Source: Hydromonas duriensis
Lineage (GTDB): Bacteria > Pseudomonadota > Gammaproteobacteria > Burkholderiales > Burkholderiaceae
Direction of reading: 5' to 3'
Assembly: GCF_004363775.1 (NCBI RefSeq)
Contig: NZ_SNZE01000001.1
Coordinates: 168,860 to 232,859, forward strand
Length of the DNA stretch: 64,000 nucleotides
The notes beneath the pieces are model-generated. The model worked only from the letters and a program-made list of their open reading frames with translations, ran no database searches and was not told the DNA's origin. Of this stretch, positions 18,000-27,171 are shown one piece after another. Each line of letters starts with the position of its first letter. Positions within the stretch are counted from its first letter, which is position 1. The position numbers and the translations under genes were made by a program.

Positions 18000-18833
18000 T
18001 TATCCCTTTGACAATTCGATTGCCAACTCTTCCGCGCGATGAGCCGCTGCGTTCGCACCGTCGATGAGAGTTTGGTTCATGCCTCGCTCATTAAATACAT
18101 TCAATGCCGCAGCGGTGGTGCCGCCCTTTGAGGTGACGCGTTCACGTAAAATGCTGACGGGTTCTTCTGAAGCCTCAACCAGAGCCACTGCGCCTGCAAA
18201 CGTTGCTTGTACCAATTGTTTCGCCGTTTCGTCATTAAAGCCCAAACAACGGGCGGCGGCGGTGAGGTGCTCCATGACGTAAAATACATACGCGGGGCCT
18301 GAGCCTGAAATGGCAGTGATGGCATCAATGCTTTTTTCATCGGAGAGCCATACGTTAGTACCAATAGCAGCAAGGATTTGATTAATAAGAACTTGTTCGT
18401 TTTCAGACACAATCGACAATGGGGCGTAAATGCCCGTGACGCCTTGACCGACAAGGGCGGGTGTGTTGGGCATGGTGCGCACCACTTTGTGGTGACCGTT
18501 GAGCCATTCAGACAGTGTGGCGATGGTTAGGCCTGCGGCGATACTTAATACGATTTGGTCTGGCGTGAGGTGTGGGGTCAGCGAAGTTAAGGCTTCTTTC
18601 ATGGACTGCGGTTTGACAGCCAGTACCCATACATCGGCTGTATGGCTCACATCTTTGATATCGGCAAAAGCGTGAACGCCTAAATGACGTTGTAGATGTT
18701 GGGCTTTTTCGGTGTTGTTTTCTATGACGCTGATTTGTTCGGGAGCGAAGCCGCCTTGCTTAATCATGCCCGTGATAATTGCAGTGGCCATATTGCCGCC
18801 ACCGATAAAAGCGATGTGTGATGTTGGGTGCAT
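18000..18833 (-). CDS. proC: Pyrroline-5-carboxylate reductase
   Basis: 277 residues. The N-terminal NADP-binding loop is IAFIGGGNMATAII. The C-terminal family signature includes AISGSGPAYVFYVME, and the stretch SKGGTTAAALNVF closes the active site. It makes L-proline from pyrroline-5-carboxylate. Two starts compete: ATG 18833 has GGAG six bases upstream, while ATG 18851 overlaps the yggS stop by four bases (ATGA) but lacks a binding site. I prefer 18833. yggS-proC is a widely conserved pair. Confidence 0.93.
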   Translation of the reverse strand: MHPTSHIAFIGGGNMATAIITGMIKQGGFAPEQISVIENNTEKAQHLQRHLGVHAFADIKDVSHTADVWVLAVKPQSMKEALTSLTPHLTPDQIVLSIAAGLTIATLSEWLNGHHKVVRTMPNTPALVGQGVTGIYAPLSIVSENEQVLINQILAAIGTNVWLSDEKSIDAITAISGSGPAYVFYVMEHLTAAARCLGFNDETAKQLVQATFAGAVALVEASEEPVSILRERVTSKGGTTAAALNVFNERGMNQTLIDGANAAAHRAEELAIELSKG

Positions 18834-18847
18834 TTTTAGCTCCAATG

Positions 18848-19621
18848 TCATGAGTGAGATGGTTTGGTTGGGCGCGTTCCGAAAAGCGCACTGCCAATGC
18901 GAATCAGCGTTGCACCTGCAGCAATGGCGTGCGGGAAATCATCCGACATGCCCATAGACAGTGTGTCAAACACTTCGGCATGCTCGTCCGCAAGTTGAGC
19001 TTTGAGGTCGGCATGCAATTTTGCTAAGGCGATAAAAGGCAAACGTTGAGAGGCTTCGTCTGCTGTTGGGTCAATCGCGGCTGGAATGGTCATTAGACCA
19101 CGTAATTTTAAACGCGGCAGTAGAACCACTTGTTGAGCCAATGCCAAGACACTTTCGGGCGTGCAACCGCTTTTACTGGCTTCCGCGCTGATGTTGACCT
19201 GAATCAGTACATTTAAAGGCGAAGCGTTGATTGGACGCTGTTCGCTCAAGCGTTGAGCGATTTTTAAGCGGTCAACGCCGTGTACCCAATCAAAATGCTC
19301 AGCCACAACTCGAGTTTTGTTGCTTTGTAACGGCCCGATAAAATGCCAAACGACGTGGTTGTCTGGCTCGGCAATACGAAAAGCGATGACTTTATCCACG
19401 CCTTCTTGTACATAATTTTCGCCAAAAGCGCGCAGCCCTAGGCTGTACGCGGTTCGGATGGTTTCGAAGGGGTGGGTTTTCGTCACGGCGAGTAGTTGCA
19501 CCTGCTCAATGGGGCGTTGAGCGGTCTGGCACGCATTTAAAATGGCGTTTTGAACCGCTTCAATGCGGTTGTGCATACAACGGGTGAGCGTGCTTTGAGT
19601 ATTCAAGTCTTGGTTTGACAT
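18848..19621 (-). CDS. yggS: YggS family pyridoxal 5'-phosphate homeostasis protein
   Basis: 257 residues from ATG 19621. It is a single alanine-racemase-like barrel domain with the PLP lysine in LLAVTKTHP. Other family motifs are RAFGENYVQEGVDK, WHFIGPLQSNK and LSMGMSDDFPHAI followed by GSALFGTR. It binds PLP without known enzyme activity and buffers B6 and amino acid pools. The start is uncertain: 19651, 19621 and 19576 are all in frame, and none has a good ribosome binding site. It diverges from pilT with about 118 bp between them. Confidence 0.9.
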   Translation of the reverse strand: MSNQDLNTQSTLTRCMHNRIEAVQNAILNACQTAQRPIEQVQLLAVTKTHPFETIRTAYSLGLRAFGENYVQEGVDKVIAFRIAEPDNHVVWHFIGPLQSNKTRVVAEHFDWVHGVDRLKIAQRLSEQRPINASPLNVLIQVNISAEASKSGCTPESVLALAQQVVLLPRLKLRGLMTIPAAIDPTADEASQRLPFIALAKLHADLKAQLADEHAEVFDTLSMGMSDDFPHAIAAGATLIRIGSALFGTRPTKPSHS

Positions 19622-19739
19622 GCGTGAGGTATTCGAGAATAATGCAGCCATTATTGGGCGTTGGACATCCGTAGGTAGTCGTTAGGATAGCACATGCCGT
19701 TGCGTTTTTTATACCTTACCTTTTCAATAAGACCTGTCG

Positions 19740-20762
19740 ATGGATTTTGATGCGATTTTACAAGCGGCTCGAACGGTTCATGCCAGCGATATCCATTTGT
19801 GCCCAAACCAGCCGATTCGAGTGCGGGTCGCGGGTCGCTTACAATCTCTAGATGTGCCGATTTTTGGAATTGAATCGCTCCAAGATTGGTTGAAATCAAA
19901 TTTGACCGAGCAGCAATACGCCGCTTGGTTGGCGCGAGTGCAAGTTGATTTTGCGATACATGACGTTGAGAGTGCTGCGCGTTTAAGCATTTATCCAACT
20001 CACGACGGTACGGCGGTTGCGGTACGTTTGTTGCCTAAAATGCCGCCCACATTGGCCGAGTTGGGCGCACCCGAATTTATCGAGACACTCAGTCCAACTC
20101 GCCATGGTTTAGTGCTGGTCACGGGGGCGACGGGTAGCGGCAAATCAACGACGATGGCGAGCTGGATTGCCCATGTGAACCGTTTATATGATGCGCACAT
20201 CTTGACGCTGGAAGACCCGATTGAGTATTTTTTTAAAAGCGACCGTTGTTTGATTCGACAAACGGAGTTGGATAAAGACACGGATTACAACACGGCTTTA
20301 AGGGATGCCTTGCGTCGCGACCCAGATGCGATTGTGATGGGCGAGTTGCGAGATTTGGCAAGTATTGAAATGGCGTTGCGAGCCGCTGAGACGGGGCATC
20401 TCGTCATTGCCACGTTGCACAGTTCTAACGCGGTGGGCGCAGTTGCTCGTTTGATTGATGTATTTCCATCGGAAAGCAAATCTTTTGTCCGACATGTGTT
20501 GTCCAATGTATTGCTGGGCGTGGTGGCGCAGCGATTGGTGCACTGCAACACAAATGTTCGCAATGGGGGTAGAATAGCAACTTACGAGGTGCTGACCTGT
20601 ACTGCGGCAGTAAAAAACCTCATTAAAGAGGCAAAAGAAGCGCAGCTCTCGGCTGTTATGCAATCAAGCGCGGCGCATCAGATGTTCACTTTTTCTCAAC
20701 ACTTTCAAAAGCTTTTGGATGCTCATTTGGTTGAAGGCCCGATGCCGATTGGGTCCAGTTAA
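19740..20762 (+). CDS. Type IV pilus retraction ATPase, PilT/PilU-like
   Basis: 340 residues, the PilT length. An N-terminal PAS-like domain contains ASDIHLCPNQPIRVRVAG. Walker A is GATGSGKST, the Asp box is TLEDPIEY, the Walker B region is DAIVMGELRD, and the His box is ATLHSSNAV. These are hallmarks of the hexameric motor that depolymerises pili. The C-terminal AIRNLIRE signature of PilT appears as AVKNLIKEAK. Whether it is PilT or the PilU paralogue is unresolved. It stands next to yggS, as in many proteobacteria, but no other pilus gene lies in the window. Confidence 0.9.
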   Translation: MDFDAILQAARTVHASDIHLCPNQPIRVRVAGRLQSLDVPIFGIESLQDWLKSNLTEQQYAAWLARVQVDFAIHDVESAARLSIYPTHDGTAVAVRLLPKMPPTLAELGAPEFIETLSPTRHGLVLVTGATGSGKSTTMASWIAHVNRLYDAHILTLEDPIEYFFKSDRCLIRQTELDKDTDYNTALRDALRRDPDAIVMGELRDLASIEMALRAAETGHLVIATLHSSNAVGAVARLIDVFPSESKSFVRHVLSNVLLGVVAQRLVHCNTNVRNGGRIATYEVLTCTAAVKNLIKEAKEAQLSAVMQSSAAHQMFTFSQHFQKLLDAHLVEGPMPIGSS

Positions 20763-20783
20763 AAATAAAAACAGCACATACAC

Positions 20784-21269
20784 ATGAAGAAAATAACAGA
20801 TTTTACAGTGAGTAACCTCATTGGTGAACCTGAGTCCTTGTCAACCTACGCTGGCGATGTGTTGCTTATAGTCAATAGCGCGAGCGCGTGTCGATTTACG
20901 CCTCAGTATGCAGAGTTACAGACCTTACATGAGCAATATGCCGATAAGGGGTTGCGCATTTTGGCCTTCCCGTGTAACCAGTTTGGAGCTCAAGAAAAAG
21001 GTGATGCAGCCGAAATTGGTGCGTTTTGTGACCGCCATTTTCATGTGACCTTTCCCATCATGGCTAAGGTCAAGGTGAATGGTGATGATGCCGATGCGTT
21101 GTGGAAAGATTTAAAAAATAAAGCGCCAGGGATTTTGGGTAGCCAAAGCATCAAATGGAATTTTACTAAGTTTCTCGTGGCCCGAGATGGTGTCAGTGTT
21201 CAACGCTTCGCACCCAGTACGCGGCCACTGTCGTTAAAAACACATATTGAGTCGTTGTTGGCTCAATAA
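20784..21269 (+). CDS. Glutathione peroxidase family protein (Cys type)
   Basis: 161 residues, one thioredoxin-fold domain. The catalytic tetrad is present: Cys36 in NSASACRFTPQY, Gln70 in FGAQE, and Trp125 and Asn126 in KWNFTKFLV. The residue after the peroxidatic Cys is Arg, where nearly all relatives have Gly (CGFT). The resolving Cys is probably Cys82 (AFCDRHF), the position used by thioredoxin-dependent members, so thioredoxin rather than glutathione may be the reductant. It follows pilT by 21 bp and could be cotranscribed, although no functional link is apparent. Confidence 0.9.
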   Translation: MKKITDFTVSNLIGEPESLSTYAGDVLLIVNSASACRFTPQYAELQTLHEQYADKGLRILAFPCNQFGAQEKGDAAEIGAFCDRHFHVTFPIMAKVKVNGDDADALWKDLKNKAPGILGSQSIKWNFTKFLVARDGVSVQRFAPSTRPLSLKTHIESLLAQ

Positions 21270-21342
21270 TGGTTATGCTTTTAAAAAGAGTAAGTTAAAG
21301 TGGTTTCGTTAAACCTGATTATTTTAAACAAAGAAGGCATTT

Positions 21343-23235
21343 ATGCAAAACGCACATAATACGCAGCATGGTCACGGCAAACAAGCCATGCATGCTTTGG
21401 CATTAGCCGCACTGGGCATTGTGTTTGGGGATATTGGCACCAGCCCGATTTACGCGCTCAAAGAAAGTTTCAGTGAGCACTATGGCTTACCCATGAATGA
21501 AGCGACGGTTTTGGGTTTGCTGTCACTGCTGTTTTGGTCCTCTGCGATTGTGATTAGTTTTAAATATGTCAGCATGATTATGCGTGCGGATAACAATGGT
21601 GAAGGCGGGATTCTATCGCTGATGTCTTTGACGTTGCGTGGCAAAGACCATAAAAAATACCGCTGGATTGTCATACTGGGGATGCTGGGTGCATCCTTGT
21701 TTTATGGCGATTCGGTGATTACGCCTGCTATTTCAGTGCTTTCTGCTGTTGAGGGGCTGAAAGTTGCGATACCCAGTATGGATGATCATTATATTTTGGT
21801 GATTGCTGCCGCAATTTTGACCGCGCTGTTTGCGATTCAAAAGCGTGGAACGGCGACCATCGGTGTGCTTTTTGGCCCCATCATGTTGCTTTGGTTTACT
21901 GTTTTAGGCGTGATGGGGGTGTCGCATATTATTGAAAATCCATATATTTTTCATGCGCTTAACCCTTATCACGCTTTGTATTTTGCAACCCATAACCATA
22001 TGGCTGGTTTCTTGGTTTTTGGTTCGGTACTGCTGGTGCTGACTGGTGGCGAGGCTTTGTATGCAGACATGGGGCATTTTGGTCGTAAACCTATTGTGTG
22101 GGCGTGGTATTGCATTGTTTGGCCAGGTCTGATGCTCAACTATTTTGGTCAAGGTGCGATGATTTTGGCCAATCCTGAGACGAAAGAAAATCCATTCTTT
22201 ATGATGGCACCGACTTGGGGGACTTTGCCATTGGTTTTTTTAGCGGCGCTTGCTTCAATTATTGCTTCACAAGCCGTGATTTCGGGTGCGTTTTCTTTAA
22301 CCAGTGCAGCGATTAAGCTCGGTTACAGCCCTCGTTTGAAAATTGTTCACACAAATGAGCAGGAAAAAGGTCAAATTTATTTGCCATTCATCAACTGGTT
22401 GCTTTGGGCTTTGGTCATGATCTTAATTCTCATGTTCAAAAACTCGAGTAATTTAGCATCTGCTTATGGTTTTGCCGTTGTGACCACCATGGTGATTGAC
22501 GATATTTTGTTGTTGGTCGTGATGTTGACGGTATGGAAATGGAATAAAAGCTTATCCGTTGCGATTTTTGTATTTTTATTTACAGTTAGTTTCACGTTCT
22601 TTTCTGCAACTGCGGTTAAGTTCTTGGAAGGTGGTTGGTTCCCCGCCACTATTGGCTTTGGGATTTTCACCCTGTTAATGACATGGAAAAAAGGCAAGGA
22701 ACTCGTGCACGAGCGGACAGAGGGCATCAATTTGCCGCTCGTTCCTTTCATGGAGGGCTTGTTGGCGCATCCTCCCGTGCGTGTTGAGGGTACGGCGATG
22801 TTCATGCACAGTGATTTGAATAACGTGCCCAATTCCCTATTGCACAACCTTAAACATAATCGTGTGTTGCATGAGCGCGTTGTGTTTTTAGGTGTACATA
22901 CTGAAGATGTGCCTTATATCCCTGATGAGGAAAAAATTAAAATACAAACCATTGGTGATTCGGCTTTTGTGGTCAATGGGCATTATGGTTTTAAAGAGGA
23001 GCCGACCATGGCGGGTATCATGGCTTTATGTGATAAACAAGGCTTGAGCATGGAAATGATGGACACTTCTTTTTTCTTAAATCGTGAAACCATCATTCCA
23101 AGCAAGCTTAAAGGCATGGCTTTGTGGCGTGAAAAAATATTTGCTTTAATGATGCGTAACTCAGTGCGTGCAACGGATTATTTCCAAATTCCACCCAATA
23201 GGGTTGTTGAAATGGGCACGCAGGTTGAGATTTAA
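21343..23235 (+). CDS. kup: Low-affinity potassium transport system protein Kup
   Basis: 630 residues with about twelve membrane segments and a hydrophilic C-terminal domain of roughly 170 residues, as in E. coli Kup (622). The N-terminal signature GIVFGDIGTSPIYALKE is intact, and YFGQGAMILANPE and GFAVVTTMVIDDIL are further family motifs. It imports K+ together with protons. GAAGG six bases before the ATG is a good ribosome binding site. A hairpin terminator at 23278-23320 ends the transcript. Confidence 0.95.
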   Translation: MQNAHNTQHGHGKQAMHALALAALGIVFGDIGTSPIYALKESFSEHYGLPMNEATVLGLLSLLFWSSAIVISFKYVSMIMRADNNGEGGILSLMSLTLRGKDHKKYRWIVILGMLGASLFYGDSVITPAISVLSAVEGLKVAIPSMDDHYILVIAAAILTALFAIQKRGTATIGVLFGPIMLLWFTVLGVMGVSHIIENPYIFHALNPYHALYFATHNHMAGFLVFGSVLLVLTGGEALYADMGHFGRKPIVWAWYCIVWPGLMLNYFGQGAMILANPETKENPFFMMAPTWGTLPLVFLAALASIIASQAVISGAFSLTSAAIKLGYSPRLKIVHTNEQEKGQIYLPFINWLLWALVMILILMFKNSSNLASAYGFAVVTTMVIDDILLLVVMLTVWKWNKSLSVAIFVFLFTVSFTFFSATAVKFLEGGWFPATIGFGIFTLLMTWKKGKELVHERTEGINLPLVPFMEGLLAHPPVRVEGTAMFMHSDLNNVPNSLLHNLKHNRVLHERVVFLGVHTEDVPYIPDEEKIKIQTIGDSAFVVNGHYGFKEEPTMAGIMALCDKQGLSMEMMDTSFFLNRETIIPSKLKGMALWREKIFALMMRNSVRATDYFQIPPNRVVEMGTQVEI

Positions 23236-23277
23236 GCCAACCTTTGTATAAGACACATTATTTAAAAAAGTGGTTTT

Positions 23278-23320
23278 AATCGCCTGTGTGAGATGAGTTC
23301 ATAGACACAGGCGATTTTTT
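23278..23320 (+). terminator. Rho-independent terminator of kup
   Basis: A 12 bp perfect stem, AATCGCCTGTGT (23278-23289) with ACACAGGCGATT (23305-23316), encloses a 15-base loop, followed by a T-run. Confidence 0.9.
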
Positions 23321-23417
23321 ATAATGCCTGCTTAATGTATGTGTATGGTATTTGATTTGAACGCTTGTTTTGACCGTTGCTCACTTCAACCGAGTCGTCA
23401 ATTAGGTAGAAATAAAA

Positions 23418-24566
23418 ATGAACGCTTTTGATGAATTGTATCTAAGCCTAGCGATTAAATGTGCCCATCAAGCCATTGGCTTGTCTTCGCCTAACCCGCG
23501 AGTCGGCTGTGTCTTGGTGAATGATGGGGGCGTACTCGGACAAGGTTTTACTCAGGCAGCGGGGCAGGCGCATGCTGAAGTCATGGCTATTCGAGAGGCT
23601 CAGTCGGCAGGGCATGACTTGGCGGGTTGTACGGTATATGTCACGTTAGAGCCTTGTAGTCATTTTGGTAGAACGCCGCCTTGCGTAGATGCTTTGTTAG
23701 CGATTCAGCCGAAGCGCATAGTTGTGGCTTTAGTAGATGCCAATCCTTTAGTCGCAGGAAAGGGGATTGCAAACCTGCGTGTAGCAGGTGTCCAAGTTGA
23801 CGTTATACCGAGTGAAAGCCAATGGGCGCAGGCCGCATTTGATTTGAATATTGGATTCATCAGCCGTATGAGTCAAAGTAAAGTGTTTACCCGATTGAAG
23901 TGGGCCTCAAGCGCCGATGGCAAAACAGCCTTGCCAGATGGGCGCAGCCAATGGATAACGGGAGCCGTGGCTCGGGCCGATGGTCATTTGTTTAGGGCGC
24001 GCGCTGATGTTTTGGTGACGGGCATTGGTACGGTTTTGCATGATAATCCGCAACTGAATGTGCGCGGAACAGCCGTTGCGCATCCGCCAATTAAATGCGT
24101 AGTTGATAGCTTTACACGCACCCCCGTCAGTGCTCGGTTGTTTGAGGATGGTGCGCCCGTTTGGCTTGCCAATCTAGCTTTGGACGCGAATGATGCTGCT
24201 TATCTGGAGCAAAAAGCGCGCGAACAAATTTTGTGCGCTGCACATCCTCACTTAAAAATTTTAAGCTTACCGAAAGCAGGAAGGCGAGTCGATTTAAAAG
24301 CCCTTTGGCAGTACTTCTATGACCAGCACATCAATGAAGTCCACGTTGAAGCAGGTGCGCAACTCAATGCGGCTGTGCTGAAGCTCGATTTGGTGGATGA
24401 GGTGTTAATGTACATTGCTCCTCGTGTTGTCGGAGACGGTAAAAATGCCGTTGCCTTTGCAAAAGATGAATGTTTAGATGATTTGATGAAAGAAAGTGCT
24501 TGGAAGTGGAGCGACTGCCAATTGTTGGACTCAGATGCCCGATTGAGGTTGCGTCGCAAGCGTTAA
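23418..24566 (+). CDS. ribD: Bifunctional riboflavin biosynthesis deaminase/reductase
   Basis: 382 residues in the usual two-domain order. The N-terminal cytidine-deaminase-like part has the zinc ligands HAEVMAI and PCSHFGRTPPC, and the C-terminal reductase begins near FTRLKWASSADGKTAL and contains VLVTGIGTVLHDNPQLNVR. It carries out steps two and three of riboflavin synthesis. No FMN riboswitch fits in the 97 bp after the kup terminator. The other rib genes are not adjacent, which is less common because ribD often leads ribE/ribBA/ribH. Confidence 0.94.
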   Translation: MNAFDELYLSLAIKCAHQAIGLSSPNPRVGCVLVNDGGVLGQGFTQAAGQAHAEVMAIREAQSAGHDLAGCTVYVTLEPCSHFGRTPPCVDALLAIQPKRIVVALVDANPLVAGKGIANLRVAGVQVDVIPSESQWAQAAFDLNIGFISRMSQSKVFTRLKWASSADGKTALPDGRSQWITGAVARADGHLFRARADVLVTGIGTVLHDNPQLNVRGTAVAHPPIKCVVDSFTRTPVSARLFEDGAPVWLANLALDANDAAYLEQKAREQILCAAHPHLKILSLPKAGRRVDLKALWQYFYDQHINEVHVEAGAQLNAAVLKLDLVDEVLMYIAPRVVGDGKNAVAFAKDECLDDLMKESAWKWSDCQLLDSDARLRLRRKR

Positions 24567-24740
24567 GCAAACGACTTATGGCGTTGTCTATAAGCGGTGG
24601 GAAAAATAACACGTATTTATCCACAATAATTGTAGGGTTTAATGTTTGGTATGCCTTTAAATCAAAAGGATTTTATTCATCTTACAATAGATTTTGCACA
24701 CAATTTAACCAAAAATCCAATCAAAAACCACACTAAAAAG

Positions 24741-24770
24741 TTGGGTTTTGGGTGCAAAAAAGGGTACAAT
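24741..24770 (+). promoter_or_regulatory. Candidate promoter of the cco operon
   Basis: TTGGGT (24741-24746), an 18 bp spacer and TACAAT (24765-24770) lie about 90 bp before ccoN. The -10 is good and the -35 is poor, so an activator may be needed. I saw no clean FNR/ANR palindrome (TTGAT-N4-ATCAA) here. Confidence 0.45.
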
Positions 24771-24858
24771 GTGTGGGTTAGACGACTAAGGGCAAAGCCC
24801 TAAGCCCTGAAGTGGGGCGTGTCAATTTGTTTTTGTATTTTTGAAACTGGAGCATGGT

Positions 24859-26289
24859 ATGTCAGCACAAGCCACAACCTACAATTACCGCGTGGTGCGT
24901 ATGTTCGCCATTATGTCGGTGGTGTGGGGGATCGTCGGAATGTTGGTGGGGGTTTTTATCGCCTCTCAATTGGCGTTTCCTGAATTAAATTTTGGAGTGC
25001 CTTGGTTGTCATTTGGACGTTTACGTCCATTGCACACCAATGCAGTTATTTTTGCATTCGGTGGTTGTGCTTTGATGGCAACTTCGTTTCATGTTGTGCA
25101 ACGCACAACAAATGTACGTTTGTTCGGCGGACGTTTGGCTGATTTCGTGTTTTGGGGCTATCAATTAGTGATTGTCTTGGCTGCGATTACTTTACCTCTT
25201 GGGATTACCCAAGGTAAAGAGTATGCCGAGTTGGAGTGGCCGATTGATCTACTCTTGACTGTTGTTTGGGTCGCTTATGCAGTGGTCTTTTTTGGCACCT
25301 TGGCAACCCGTAAAGTTTCTCACATTTATGTTGCCAACTGGTTCTTTGGTGCCTTTATTTTAACGGTCGCTATTTTACATTTGGTCAACAGCGCAGCAAT
25401 CCCAGCAGGTCTTTGGAAGTCTTATTCTGCTTACGCTGGTGCACAAGATGCAATGGTGCAATGGTGGTACGGTCACAACGCGGTTGGCTTTTTCTTGACA
25501 GCAGGTTTCTTGGGTATGATGTACTACTACGTACCTAAACAAGCAGGTCGCCCAGTGTATTCATATCGCTTGTCAGTCGTGCATTTTTGGGCCTTGATTT
25601 TCACCTATATGTGGGCGGGTCCACACCACTTGCATTACACCGCATTACCAGATTGGACCCAGTCTTTGGGTATGGTGTTCTCTCTGATTTTGCTTGCGCC
25701 AAGCTGGGGCGGTATGATTAACGGGATGATGACCTTGTCGGGCGCATGGGAAAAATTACGTGATGACCCAATCCTTAAATTCCTCGTTGTTTCTCTGTCG
25801 TTCTACGGGATGTCGACGTTTGAAGGTCCAATGATGGCGATTAAAACGGTCAATGCCTTGTCTCACTATACTGACTGGACTGTAGGTCATGTTCACAGCG
25901 GTGCTTTGGGTTGGGTTGGCTTTGTGTCCATCGGTTCTTTGTACTATCTGATTCCACGTATGTTTAACCGTGAAACCATGTACAGCACGCGCTTGATTAA
26001 TTTACATTTTTGGATTGCAACTATCGGTGTGGTCTTGTATATATCGTCTATGTGGATTTCAGGTGTGATGCAAGGCATGATGTGGCGTGCAATTAATCCT
26101 GATGGAACGCTGGTGTATACCTTTATTCAAAGTATTGTCGCTTCAAAACCGCTTTATATTATCCGAGCTTTAGGTGGTTTAATGTATCTATCGGGCATGA
26201 TTATCATGGCTTATAACGTTGCTCGTACCATTATGGCTGGTAAAGCAGTAGAAGCACCAATTCCTGCTTTAAGTCATGACCACCATTAA
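24859..26289 (+). CDS. ccoN: cbb3-type cytochrome c oxidase subunit I
   Basis: 476 residues, about twelve membrane helices, the catalytic heme-copper subunit. The haem ligand region [18 protein letters not shown], the copper-site stretch [20 protein letters not shown] followed by [22 protein letters not shown] and [14 protein letters not shown] supply the expected His ligands. ATG 24859 has GGAG six bases upstream; the in-frame TTG at 24841 is not used. First gene of ccoNOQP, encoding a high-affinity terminal oxidase for low oxygen. Confidence 0.97.
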   Translation: MSAQATTYNYRVVRMFAIMSVVWGIVGMLVGVFIASQLAFPELNFGVPWLSFGRLRPLHTNAVIFAFGGCALMATSFHVVQRTTNVRLFGGRLADFVFWGYQLVIVLAAITLPLGITQGKEYAELEWPIDLLLTVVWVAYAVVFFGTLATRKVSHIYVANWFFGAFILTVAILHLVNSAAIPAGLWKSYSAYAGAQDAMVQWWYGHNAVGFFLTAGFLGMMYYYVPKQAGRPVYSYRLSVVHFWALIFTYMWAGPHHLHYTALPDWTQSLGMVFSLILLAPSWGGMINGMMTLSGAWEKLRDDPILKFLVVSLSFYGMSTFEGPMMAIKTVNALSHYTDWTVGHVHSGALGWVGFVSIGSLYYLIPRMFNRETMYSTRLINLHFWIATIGVVLYISSMWISGVMQGMMWRAINPDGTLVYTFIQSIVASKPLYIIRALGGLMYLSGMIIMAYNVARTIMAGKAVEAPIPALSHDHH

Positions 26290-26313
26290 TTGAGCTGTTT
26301 GGAGAAAATTACC

Positions 26314-26928
26314 ATGAGTTTTTTATCACAAGACAAAGTTGAACGCAAAGTTGGTCTGCTGATTGTATTGACCGTGCTCGCAGTTTCATTTGGTGGCCTG
26401 GCTGAAATTGTCCCTTTGTTTTTTCAAAAATCAACAACGCAACCAATTGAGGGTGTAAAACCCTACAACGCCTTGCAATTGGCGGGACGGGATGTCTTTA
26501 CTCGAGAAGGCTGTTATAACTGCCACTCTCAGATGATTCGTCCTTTCCGTGCAGAAACTTTACGCTATGGTCATTATTCTGTTGCGGGTGAGTCCGTTTA
26601 TGATCACCCGTTTCAGTGGGGCTCAAAGCGTACAGGGCCTGATTTAGCCCGAGTGGGTGGACGTTATTCGGATGAGTGGCATCGCATTCACCTTAACGAT
26701 CCTCGCGCAGTGGTTCCGCAATCTATTATGCCATCATATCCATGGTTGAATAATAACAAAGTAGATGCTGTTGTCTTACAACAGCACATGAAAGCTTTGA
26801 CTAAAGTGGGTGTGCCTTATACAGAGCAAGATATTGCGGATGCGCCGAAACTGCTAGAGAATAAAACAGAGATGGATGCTGTTGTCGCATATTTGCAGGG
26901 TCTTGGTTTGGCTTTAAAGGATAAATAG
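26314..26928 (+). CDS. ccoO: cbb3-type cytochrome c oxidase subunit II
   Basis: 204 residues, with one N-terminal membrane anchor ([20 protein letters not shown]) and a periplasmic monohaem cytochrome c domain. The haem motif is CYNCHSQ, with the axial Met in the SIMPSYPWL region. It passes electrons from CcoP to CcoN. ATG 26314 with GGAG upstream is preferred over the TTG at 26290 that would abut the ccoN stop. Confidence 0.96.
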   Translation: MSFLSQDKVERKVGLLIVLTVLAVSFGGLAEIVPLFFQKSTTQPIEGVKPYNALQLAGRDVFTREGCYNCHSQMIRPFRAETLRYGHYSVAGESVYDHPFQWGSKRTGPDLARVGGRYSDEWHRIHLNDPRAVVPQSIMPSYPWLNNNKVDAVVLQQHMKALTKVGVPYTEQDIADAPKLLENKTEMDAVVAYLQGLGLALKDK

Positions 26929-26930
26929 TC

Positions 26931-27119
26931 ATGGGCGATTTAGACGGTTCTACCATTGCGCACATCATATATACAGTGGTTAGTTTTGTATGTTTTGTCG
27001 CTTGGATTGTGTGGTTTTTGGGTAAAGATAATCGGGCAAAATATCAAAAATTGGCAGCTGATTTTTTGAACGATGATGACACAACGCCAAATCCGATGGA
27101 TGGGCTGTCAAAAAAATAG
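26931..27119 (+). CDS. ccoQ: cbb3-type oxidase subunit IV (CcoQ/FixQ)
   Basis: 62 residues with a single membrane helix (AHIIYTVVSFVCFVAWIVWFL) and a short hydrophilic tail. Size, position between ccoO and ccoP, and the AAGGA binding site eight bases before the ATG identify CcoQ, which stabilises the core complex. It begins 2 bp after ccoO. Confidence 0.92.
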   Translation: MGDLDGSTIAHIIYTVVSFVCFVAWIVWFLGKDNRAKYQKLAADFLNDDDTTPNPMDGLSKK

Positions 27120-27171
27120 TCGGACTTACAGATATAGAAGCACTACTTTCAGATGAATTGAAGGAAAAAAC

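Noticed and set aside
23321-23417. FMN riboswitch before ribD
   Set aside because: The space after the kup terminator is too short and the conserved core is absent.
24789-24801. Small hairpin AGGGC-AAA-GCCCT before ccoN
   Set aside because: No T-run follows and the stem is only 5 bp, so it is neither a terminator nor a recognisable riboswitch.
24567-24858. FNR/ANR binding site expected before the cbb3 operon
   Set aside because: Only half-site-like ATCAA sequences were found; no TTGAT-N4-ATCAA palindrome.
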